Of a stretch of DNA of 64,000 nucleotides, positions 15,174-21,175 are shown piece by piece. Under the pieces are notes generated by a model. It was not told where the DNA came from. It did not search any database and worked only from the letters and a program-made list of their open reading frames with translations. The DNA comes from a virus, in the IMG/VR virus record IMGVR_UViG_3300040809_000464, positions 1-64,000 of that record. One strand, 5' to 3'. A program made the translations under genes and the position numbers. Each line of letters starts with the position of its first letter. Position 1 is the stretch's first letter.

Positions 15174-15599
15174 ATGGGTGAATATGCAGAGTATTTCTTG
15201 TATGATGTTGCTGAAGAAGAGAACCTAATAGAAAACCAATACGATTTATCTTTGGAAGAAGCTTATGATTTAGGTTTAACGGATCACTATGGAGCTACGG
15301 ATAGATTGCCTACATCTGGTTCAATGTCTCTAGAAAGCATTACGCAAGAGTTGGAACTATGTACAGCTCAGTTTGATAATTTATGCAGTAAGACTAATGG
15401 TTATTCTTATGATAATACCTTTACAGTGGTATTAAACAAATCTGCTGTAGAGAACCTTAAGAAAGCATCACCTACCTGTAATGTATGTAGCAAGCTTATG
15501 AAGAGTAGAACTGGAAAGTATGGTAAGTTTTATTATTGTTCTTGTGAGGGTCAACCTACAGTGAGTGATAGTTATTGGCAGAGTGTTAGAATTAAGTAG
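15174..15599 (+). CDS. Protein with C-terminal zinc ribbon, 141 aa
   Basis: Acidic N-terminal half, then CNVCSKLM near residue 100 and YYCSC near 120. The two Cys pairs around a basic GKYGKF hairpin resemble the topoisomerase-type zinc ribbon. It probably binds single-stranded nucleic acid or a protein partner. AGAGGAG precedes the ATG. Confidence 0.6.
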   Translation: MGEYAEYFLYDVAEEENLIENQYDLSLEEAYDLGLTDHYGATDRLPTSGSMSLESITQELELCTAQFDNLCSKTNGYSYDNTFTVVLNKSAVENLKKASPTCNVCSKLMKSRTGKYGKFYYCSCEGQPTVSDSYWQSVRIK

Positions 15600-15611
15600 A
15601 GGAGATATAAT

Positions 15612-15917
15612 ATGTGGACAAGATTTATGGATATGCATTCAGGTGGTGGGTGTAAACTAGATTGGGAATACATCTACATAGAAGCACCTGAAGAGGAAGC
15701 TATAGAGGTATTTTCTAATAAGTTTGGTCGTGACCCAGAAGATGTTACGTGTGATTGTTGTGGACCTGATTATTGTATATCGGAGTATGACACACTAGAA
15801 GAAGCAACAAGGTATGATGTAATTTCTAGCTTAGAAGAATACCTTGAAAGAGATGACGTATTTGTTATGAATAATGTAGAGATTGGTTTAGATATGGTAT
15901 TGGAGAAGATATTATGA
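15612..15917 (+). CDS. Conserved phage protein (MWTRFMDMHSGGG type), Cys-rich
   Basis: The 101 aa protein opens with MWTRFMDMHSGGG and contains IYIEAPEEEA, FGRDPEDVTC and DCCGPDYCISE. I recognise this as a widespread but uncharacterised small phage family. The Cys cluster (CDCC-x4-C) suggests metal binding. AGAGGAG precedes the ATG. Its stop overlaps the next start by 4 bp. Confidence 0.65.
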   Translation: MWTRFMDMHSGGGCKLDWEYIYIEAPEEEAIEVFSNKFGRDPEDVTCDCCGPDYCISEYDTLEEATRYDVISSLEEYLERDDVFVMNNVEIGLDMVLEKIL

Positions 15918-16123
15918 TAGTAACCAAAGTTAGATTAACAAAGAATTACGCACTCTTTAAGAAGTTACTCTTCAAAGACACGATCCTATATGTGTCTGGT
16001 GATTACCATGTAGAAGGTCATGGACGTTGCTCAGAGGTTTATTCTGAAGAAGGTACTTATCTAGGTCTTATAAGAGGTACATATGATAAGTTACCAGTAG
16101 ATATAGTATGGGGTGATGAGTAA
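15914..16123 (+). CDS. Hypothetical beta-rich protein, 69 aa
   Basis: Overlaps the preceding gene through ATGA. Sequence alternates hydrophobic and polar residues, as in a small beta barrel. No family recognised. Confidence 0.55.
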   Translation: MIVTKVRLTKNYALFKKLLFKDTILYVSGDYHVEGHGRCSEVYSEEGTYLGLIRGTYDKLPVDIVWGDE

Positions 16124-16195
16124 TCTTAATAAATCCCTTGCAAGATTATCTTAGTAGTGTTATTCTTAGATGGTGTTTAATTGAGAGTAGATAAT

Positions 16196-16513
16196 ATGAA
16201 CAATAAAGTTAATGTTCCTATAGGTAACTATGAAGAACCCTATATAGAGTATAAGCTTACAGATTTCATTGATAACTTAAAGGAAGATTTAAATAAAGTT
16301 CCTGAGAATTTTGTAGATCAGGCATATATAGAAATAGAAGCTAATACAGATATGTATGGGGATACTTCTGTGAGTCTTGGTATTTATTATAAGAGACCTA
16401 AAACAGAAGAAGAGTTATCTAAAGATTATGCGTTTATGCAGACACAGGAGTATAAGCAACGTGAAAGTGATTTATCAGAATATAATAGGCTTAAAGAGAA
16501 ATTAGGATTGTAG
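16196..16513 (+). CDS. Hypothetical protein, 105 aa
   Basis: Started at the ATG at 16196 with GAGAG upstream; an in-frame TTG at 16181 overlaps that site. Acidic, soluble, with a helical C-terminus. No recognised motif. Confidence 0.55.
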   Translation: MNNKVNVPIGNYEEPYIEYKLTDFIDNLKEDLNKVPENFVDQAYIEIEANTDMYGDTSVSLGIYYKRPKTEEELSKDYAFMQTQEYKQRESDLSEYNRLKEKLGL

Positions 16514-16526
16514 GAGAAAAGATATT

Positions 16527-16721
16527 ATGAATCTTATAAAATTAATACTACCTAGCCTTGTATTAGGACTATTACTTGCAGGGTTATCCTTGTGGTTGTA
16601 TAATATATTTGGGTATGATATTAAGAACCACCCTGATAAGTTAGGTTTAATGATTGGCACTATTTTCGCTTTTATGTGTGGAGTTATGGCTGGAGTACAC
16701 CCTGATTTCCATAAGGAGTAA
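16527..16721 (+). CDS. Small membrane protein, two TM segments, 64 aa
   Basis: Two hydrophobic segments (residues ~4-27 and ~41-57) flank a short NHPDK loop. AGGAG precedes the ATG. Size and topology fit an inner-membrane phage effector or small holin-like protein, with no specific family match. Confidence 0.55.
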   Translation: MNLIKLILPSLVLGLLLAGLSLWLYNIFGYDIKNHPDKLGLMIGTIFAFMCGVMAGVHPDFHKE

Positions 16722-16729
16722 TTTTAAAT

Positions 16730-17008
16730 ATGAAAGAAACACCAGAGGACGAATACCGTATAAAGCCAATACTTAAAAGGTTTGACATCGAAGATGAACA
16801 ACTCTATGAAGCTTTAGTCGAACAGTTTGATCGTGTATGTGGTGATTATATGAGGGTTACTAAAGATGTTAAGAATTCTATTAATTTGTCTATAAGTTGT
16901 GTCCTTAAGGTTTGTTTAGACTTTGATGAGGATGGTAAGAAACCTTTGAGAAAATCTATAAAGGACTTAGCAGATCAACTAGAAAGTTATTCACGTAAAG
17001 GGTGTTAG
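16730..17008 (+). CDS. Hypothetical helical protein, 92 aa
   Basis: Charged and helical throughout. The ATG at 16730 follows AAGGAG at a long spacing. No recognised family. Confidence 0.5.
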   Translation: MKETPEDEYRIKPILKRFDIEDEQLYEALVEQFDRVCGDYMRVTKDVKNSINLSISCVLKVCLDFDEDGKKPLRKSIKDLADQLESYSRKGC

Positions 17009-17020
17009 GGAGATATAGTT

Positions 17021-17224
17021 ATGAACATTTACGAACACGAAGGTAAGTATTATACAGATAGAATAGACACACCTATCGACTCATACTACGAAGAAGATCC
17101 TTCTAAGTATCACTACATGGAGGTGGAATTAAATTCTTCCTTCGAGTGGAAGATACTTATGCGAGGGAGTTATCTTAGTAAGAGAGAACCTTTAGAAGTG
17201 GTTCCTGAACAAGAGTTAGGTTGA
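17021..17224 (+). CDS. Hypothetical protein, 67 aa
   Basis: Tyr- and Glu-rich small protein behind GGGAG. It belongs to the same run of small accessory genes; no motif recognised. Confidence 0.5.
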   Translation: MNIYEHEGKYYTDRIDTPIDSYYEEDPSKYHYMEVELNSSFEWKILMRGSYLSKREPLEVVPEQELG

Positions 17225-17269
17225 CTTATGATGTGTATAATAGGTTGAATGAAAGAGAGGAGAACAATA

Positions 17270-17761
17270 ATGAGCAATGAAAACATTAAAGAAACGACAG
17301 AACAAGTATTATCTACAGAAGCTATTTCTGAAAAGGTAGACGTAGTAGATAAACTTAATGATTCCCTTGTAAGGATGATCGAAGGTATTGAAGATGGAGC
17401 AGTATTCTTAAGTGGTGAGATCCCAGAATTTGTTAATCAACTACTTATGTGGCATCTTGTTAAGAATGGTCTGATGGCTATATTTGGTTTAATCTTTATA
17501 GGAATGTCTATATACACACTACATCTATGTTTAAAGTTCTTTAAAAAGGCAAAGAATGACCACAAAGAATGTAAAGAGTGGACTATGTACGGGAGCCATC
17601 CAGAAGTAACATCCAGTCTATATGATATTCATGGTTCTGTAATTATAGCCCCTCTAGTGTTATTTATTATAGGGCTACTAATGATGAACCTAGAATGGTT
17701 ACAGATATGGATTGCCCCTAAAGTCTGGTTAGTTGAGTATATCACTACATTAGTTAAATAA
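17270..17761 (+). CDS. Membrane protein with two TM segments, 163 aa
   Basis: The ATG at 17270 sits behind GAGAGGAG; an in-frame ATG at 17249 has no ribosome site. About 60 soluble residues precede a first TM (near 65-90) and a second TM (near 125-148), with a short tail. Could be a host-envelope modifier or superinfection-exclusion factor; no family match. Confidence 0.55.
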   Translation: MSNENIKETTEQVLSTEAISEKVDVVDKLNDSLVRMIEGIEDGAVFLSGEIPEFVNQLLMWHLVKNGLMAIFGLIFIGMSIYTLHLCLKFFKKAKNDHKECKEWTMYGSHPEVTSSLYDIHGSVIIAPLVLFIIGLLMMNLEWLQIWIAPKVWLVEYITTLVK

Positions 17762-17764
17762 CTT

Positions 17765-17862
17765 ACACGTTAACCCTAACAGAATCAATCCTAAGAGGTT
17801 ATCTCTACAAGACCTAAGCTACCGTACCACTTAGGAGAACAACCTTCTTAGAATGCTTTATA
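17765..17862 (-). repeat. Intergenic hairpin element B (inverse copy of element A)
   Basis: Read on the minus strand, GCATTCTAAGAAGG is followed 57 bp after its start by ACCTCTTAGGATTGATT and then AGGGTTAACGT, the same order and spacing as element A (12092-12182). The middle differs, but an inner stem CCTAAG/CTTAGG forms where A has CACCT/AGGTG, which looks like covariation. It lies downstream of the membrane gene and before the 17906 promoter. Confidence 0.65.
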
Positions 17863-17905
17863 AGAAATATTTTAAGAAAAGTTTTGTATTTTATTAAAAT
17901 ACCAC

Positions 17906-17934
17906 TTGACAGATTTGAGATGTGATGTTATAGT
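17906..17934 (+). promoter_or_regulatory. Sigma70 promoter for the 17977 gene
   Basis: TTGACA (17906-17911), 17 bp, TATAGT (17929-17934). The ATG at 17977 with GAGGAG follows. Confidence 0.8.
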
Positions 17935-17976
17935 GATGCTTTGATAATAAATTGCGATAAAACGCAGAGGAGTAAA

Positions 17977-18252
17977 ATGACAAAATCAATCATAAGTATG
18001 GTAGCACCTGATGAAAGCGGTGTGTTAGTATTACAAGAGACGGTATTGAAAATCTTGGAGTCACCACATACAGATGAACTAACTAAACAGAAAGCTTTAG
18101 AAGTAATGGCTAAAGGTGTAACACCACCAGAACATATACATGTATCTGGTTGCAGCTTCGTCTGTCATGAAAACTCTTGCAAAGATCAAGAACTGGAGAA
18201 ATCAACTGTAGACCAAACTGTAGAAGACTCTTTAGATAATTTTGCTGACTAG
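17977..18252 (+). CDS. Hypothetical protein with His/Cys motif, 91 aa
   Basis: Start set at the ATG at 17977 with GAGGAG five bases upstream, rather than the in-frame TTG at 17941. Residues near 55-70 read PPEHIHVSGCSFVCHENSC, a His/Cys arrangement that could bind a metal. The C-terminus is acidic. It is the first gene of a new unit and is followed by a structured non-coding stretch. Confidence 0.6.
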   Translation: MTKSIISMVAPDESGVLVLQETVLKILESPHTDELTKQKALEVMAKGVTPPEHIHVSGCSFVCHENSCKDQELEKSTVDQTVEDSLDNFAD

Positions 18253-18400
18253 TGCTTGGTTTAAACCATTGCCTATGCGGTGGTAGCAAAACGGTGCGGT
18301 GTACATCGTAAGCAACAATACACCCGTAGTTAAGATGTATCTACGATACTCCTTGGCGGAGGTTAGTTCGCCTATGACGTAACAAGAACTAACACATATT
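18253..18400 (+). ncRNA. Candidate structured RNA / 3' UTR with stem-loops
   Basis: After the 91 aa gene the sequence forms, in order: GGTTTAAACC palindrome (18258-18267), TTGC/GCAA stem, GGTGTA/TACACC stem, CGTAG/CTACG stem, CTCC/GGAG stem, and an 8 bp GTTAGTTC/GAACTAAC stem that is followed by a T-rich stretch. It contains no ORF of note and would be transcribed from the 17906 promoter. I tested for a tRNA cloverleaf and found no TTCRA T-loop in place. Confidence 0.45.
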
Positions 18401-18407
18401 TTAAACA

Positions 18408-18435
18408 TTTACATAATCTACATTGTAGATATAAT
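18408..18435 (+). promoter_or_regulatory. Sigma70 promoter with embedded 15 bp palindromic operator
   Basis: TTTACA (18408-18413), 16 bp, TATAAT (18430-18435). The spacer holds the perfect palindrome ATCTACA-T-TGTAGAT (18416-18430), which reaches into the -10 box and is well placed for a dimeric repressor. Drives the zinc-finger gene at 18456. Confidence 0.65.
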
Positions 18436-18455
18436 ATTAATAACAGGAGCAGTAT

Positions 18456-18731
18456 ATGTCTAGATGTAGAGCATGTAACCGTATGATAGATATATATGAT
18501 AAGAACGCTGTATTAGAATTCCCTTCAGATAGTGAAATCTTAGAAGCATTGTACGATTTAGATGAAGAAACATTAGAAGAGTCTTTCAACAAAGAACCTA
18601 ATAGCGTTCGTGAAGAAGAAGACCTATGCAGTCATTGTCGTGTAGAGGTGATTAACTCAGTGCGATACTCAAGAGAATATGAACACGAAGATGTAGTGAA
18701 TGACCCTCTAAGAGAAATATTTAATAACTAA
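18456..18731 (+). CDS. Small zinc-finger protein, 91 aa
   Basis: CRACNRM at residues 4-10 and CSHCRVEV near 58-65 give a CxxC...CxxC zinc site separated by an acidic helical insertion. Proteins opening MSRCxAC are common in phages, function unknown. CAGGAGC precedes the ATG. Confidence 0.65.
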   Translation: MSRCRACNRMIDIYDKNAVLEFPSDSEILEALYDLDEETLEESFNKEPNSVREEEDLCSHCRVEVINSVRYSREYEHEDVVNDPLREIFNN

Positions 18732-18745
18732 ATTATATTATTCTC

Positions 18746-18774
18746 TTGACAAGACTCTAATTATATGATATAAT
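18746..18774 (+). promoter_or_regulatory. Consensus sigma70 promoter for the terminase region
   Basis: TTGACA (18746-18751), 17 bp, TATAAT (18769-18774), about 85 bp before the putative terS gene; extended -35 reads CTTGACAAG. Confidence 0.85.
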
Positions 18775-18859
18775 ACTAGGTAGATTATTTTTATGTATAT
18801 CTCTTTCTTGGTATCCATAAGAATAAAGATTTATCAGAATTACATATAAAGGAGCCTTT

Positions 18860-19189
18860 ATGAGACCTCTATTGGAAGATGAGGCTAAAAAGAATAACCG
18901 TAAAGCATTCACCAAACTTCTCAAACGCTGTGGTGAAAGCCTCCCTAAAGCTCTCGATACCATCCTAGATATTATGGATGATCCTAATGCACCTATCACG
19001 TCAAAACTCCAAGCAGCTCGTACCGTTATAGATTTAGTATCTAGCGGTGATAAAGTCTTGAAGAGCTACTTAGAAGATAGGCTTGAGAATGAATACGGTA
19101 AAGCCAAACAAACTAAAAAGAAAATCATTGAAGAAAACCCAGAATTAGATGAAGAGACTGAAGTGGTTGTTTCTATTACAGGCACATAA
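18860..19189 (+). CDS. Putative terminase small subunit
   Basis: The 109 aa protein is helical (residues ~12-70, ALDTILDIMDDPNAPITSKLQAARTVIDLV) with a basic then acidic C-terminus. Position upstream of the large terminase, size and helical content fit a TerS. It lacks an obvious N-terminal helix-turn-helix of the classical type, so the call rests mainly on location. AAGGAG precedes the ATG. Confidence 0.45.
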   Translation: MRPLLEDEAKKNNRKAFTKLLKRCGESLPKALDTILDIMDDPNAPITSKLQAARTVIDLVSSGDKVLKSYLEDRLENEYGKAKQTKKKIIEENPELDEETEVVVSITGT

Positions 19190-19431
19190 ACAGACCTCTC
19201 TATCATAGGAACCTAATACGTTCCACATCAACAAGAATCTCTCCCAACCTTCCATATTAAGCTATATCCTCGTAGCTATCTCTTATCTATACCTTTAGAT
19301 ATCCCTATTAAGCTATCACGCTTATTGGAACATATTTCTCCTCTGCCAAGGATGGCAACCCTCTTCTACTGTTTATCTGTAGATCTTCTATATAACATGA
19401 GTATTCTTGTACAACACTAAAAGGATACAAC
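19190..19431 (+). other. 242 bp non-coding gap
   Basis: Between putative terS and the holin-like gene. The only structure I see is GGAAC (19208-19212) / GTTCC (19220-19224) with a 7-nt loop and two copies of TATTAAGCTAT about 60 bp apart. A packaging site could lie here but nothing proves it. Confidence 0.4.
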
Positions 19432-19845
19432 ATGGCACTCCCTCTTATACCAATACTAACTACCCTAATATCCCCTGTCACAGATTATCTTACACGAAGA
19501 CAAGACAGAAAGCAATTACAACAACAAGCAGAAGCAAAGATTACACAGTCACGACTTGACAATGACAAAGCTATAGAACTATCTATACATGAGTGGGAAG
19601 CCATAAATGTAACTAAACAGGATAGCTCTTGGAAGGATGAACTTGTAACGTTAGTCTTCCTATTACCTATCATTATGATCTTCGTAGGGAGTATCTATGG
19701 AGCCTTCACTGGTAATATGACACTACTAGAAGGAACTCTCAAAGGTATTGAAGCCTTAAAGGAACTCGGGATAGACTTCGGTACAATTACTACTACTGTG
19801 GTGTTCGCTGCTGTAGGTATCAAAGCTGTTAATAGATTCAAATAA
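19432..19845 (+). CDS. Holin-like protein (GTA_holin_3TM-type)
   Basis: The 137 aa product has a hydrophobic N-terminus (MALPLIPILTTLISPVTDYL), a charged coiled middle, the SSWKDE segment near residue 63 that precedes a TM (near 69-92), and a C-terminal TM. This order, with the SWKDE box, matches the 3TM holin family first named in gene transfer agents. It probably permeabilises the inner membrane. The recognised partner endolysin is not in the window. AAGGAT precedes the ATG. Confidence 0.6.
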   Translation: MALPLIPILTTLISPVTDYLTRRQDRKQLQQQAEAKITQSRLDNDKAIELSIHEWEAINVTKQDSSWKDELVTLVFLLPIIMIFVGSIYGAFTGNMTLLEGTLKGIEALKELGIDFGTITTTVVFAAVGIKAVNRFK

Positions 19846-19856
19846 GAGGTATGTAT

Positions 19857-19931
19857 ATGAGTTTTAAGTCATTCCTAAGAAGACAACACGATAAAGATAA
19901 TCAGGATAAGAACGATGCCAGTAAACCGTAA
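19857..19931 (+). CDS. Very small polar peptide, 24 aa
   Basis: ATG at 19857 behind AAGAGG; peptide MSFKSFLRRQHDKDNQDKND plus four residues. It overlaps the start of the next small gene and is probably translated as a coupled leader; could also be fortuitous. Confidence 0.35.
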   Translation: MSFKSFLRRQHDKDNQDKNDASKP

Positions 19932-20088
19932 ATTTAGAAGGATGGGCTGCTTCAGAGGTATGCGTCAATGTGTCCTTAGAGGCTTCCCTGAGAGTCAGTA
20001 TAAGTGGTTAGGTCGTGGTAGGTATGGACGTATGAGGTTGGGATCTAATAAGAAGTGCTTTGGGGTTGGCTGGAGGAGTGTGTGCTAG
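19915..20088 (+). CDS. Small basic Cys-containing protein, 57 aa
   Basis: ATG at 19915 inside the preceding peptide gene; the product is rich in Arg and Gly with four Cys (opens MPVNRKFRRMGCFRG, ends WRSVC). Highly basic and Trp/Gly-containing, it could bind nucleic acid or phospholipid. Overlaps the next gene. No ribosome site stronger than GATAAG is seen. Confidence 0.4.
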   Translation: MPVNRKFRRMGCFRGMRQCVLRGFPESQYKWLGRGRYGRMRLGSNKKCFGVGWRSVC

Positions 20089-20264
20089 ATATATTAAAAC
20101 TATACGTGTGGCTACCCTTTGTACTGATCGGAACTGTATGGGCTTCTGCTGTGTTTGTTATCTATGGAGCCTACTTTGAGTTATTCTTCTTATGGTTCTG
20201 TACTTGGAGGTGTACCTTTGACTTGGTGGGGACTTTAAGGATTATATTGAGAGGTGTTGTTTGA
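20082..20264 (+). CDS. Small hydrophobic membrane protein
   Basis: A GTG at 20082 with GGAGGAG upstream (short spacing) or a GTG at 20055 could start it. About 60 residues are almost entirely hydrophobic with many aromatic residues and two Cys. Located after the holin-like gene, it may be a lysis accessory (second holin or antiholin). Its stop overlaps the GIY-YIG TTG start. Confidence 0.45.
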   Translation: MLDILKLYVWLPFVLIGTVWASAVFVIYGAYFELFFLWFCTWRCTFDLVGTLRIILRGVV

Positions 20265-21175
20265 AGTATTTATATATAATTCATAATAGTGTTAATGATA
20301 AGAAGTATGTTGGTGTTTCAATAAGACCTGATGAAAGGTTTAAACAACATAAAAGAAGAGAAGGTTGCCCAGCTCTACGTAGTGCAATGAAGAAATATGG
20401 CACTGACAAATTCAGTATGGAACTACTTTGTGTAGGTGATGCAGAAACAATAGACCAGTTAGAGATTGAAGCTATACAGTTGTTCAATTCAGTAACACCT
20501 AATGGGTATAATGTATCGTTAGGCGGTGAAGGTGCTAAGTACATACAATGGTCAGATGAACAAGATAATCTTTTATATACGCTTAATAACATTACTGTAG
20601 CTAAACTTTTAAATATAGACCAGAATACAGTAGCTAGACGGAGGAGATTCTTAGGTATACCAAATATACCTCAAGATTTTAGTTGTAAGGAATTTAATAT
20701 AACTAAAGATGTTGAAGAAATATTCAGAGACACATCTATAACTATTAACACTGCGGCTAGAAAAGTCGGATGTGATAAAGCAACTGTATCAAAGTTTAGA
20801 AAGAAACATAACATAGGTCTTGATATAGGTGTACGTAAGGTAAATGGTGATCTAGTAAAGTTTGAACTTACAGAGGATATCATAGAGGAATATAAAGAGG
20901 GTAAACCTTATAAGTTTTTCAAAGAAAAGTATGGTATATCAAGAAGCTTGTTTAACAGACATAGATCAGGTCTTAAACTAACAGTTAGTAATGCGATTGT
21001 TTGGACAGAGGATATGTTAGAAGTGTTATTAAATAAAGAGTACACTGTAAGTAAGAAAGCAAGATTACTAGGATTGAATTACCGTACAGTAGAGAAAAAG
21101 TTGAGGAAGATACATGACAAAAAAGAAACAAATAGTATTGAGTCCTCAGAAAGGACCTCAAGAAGAATTCCTTAA
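20261..21175 (+). CDS. GIY-YIG homing endonuclease with NUMOD/HTH repeats
   Basis: Begins at a TTG (20261) behind GAGAGG. Residues 3-17 read YLYIIHNSVNDKKYVGVS, the GIY/YIG pair; R23 in SIRPDERF, a conserved Glu in LEIEAIQLF and NVSLGGEG complete the catalytic module (first ~95 residues). The rest holds several HTH-like units (TINTAARKVGCDKATVSKFR, SKKARLLGLNYRTVEKKLR) for target recognition. It overlaps the terL start by 62 bp and contains its ribosome site, as expected for a mobile endonuclease beside its target. Confidence 0.85.
   Translation: MKYLYIIHNSVNDKKYVGVSIRPDERFKQHKRREGCPALRSAMKKYGTDKFSMELLCVGDAETIDQLEIEAIQLFNSVTPNGYNVSLGGEGAKYIQWSDEQDNLLYTLNNITVAKLLNIDQNTVARRRRFLGIPNIPQDFSCKEFNITKDVEEIFRDTSITINTAARKVGCDKATVSKFRKKHNIGLDIGVRKVNGDLVKFELTEDIIEEYKEGKPYKFFKEKYGISRSLFNRHRSGLKLTVSNAIVWTEDMLEVLLNKEYTVSKKARLLGLNYRTVEKKLRKIHDKKETNSIESSERTSRRIP

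Noticed and set aside
18253-18400. tRNA gene
   Set aside because: Stems are present but there is no acceptor-D-anticodon-T order, no TTCRA loop and no CCA context.
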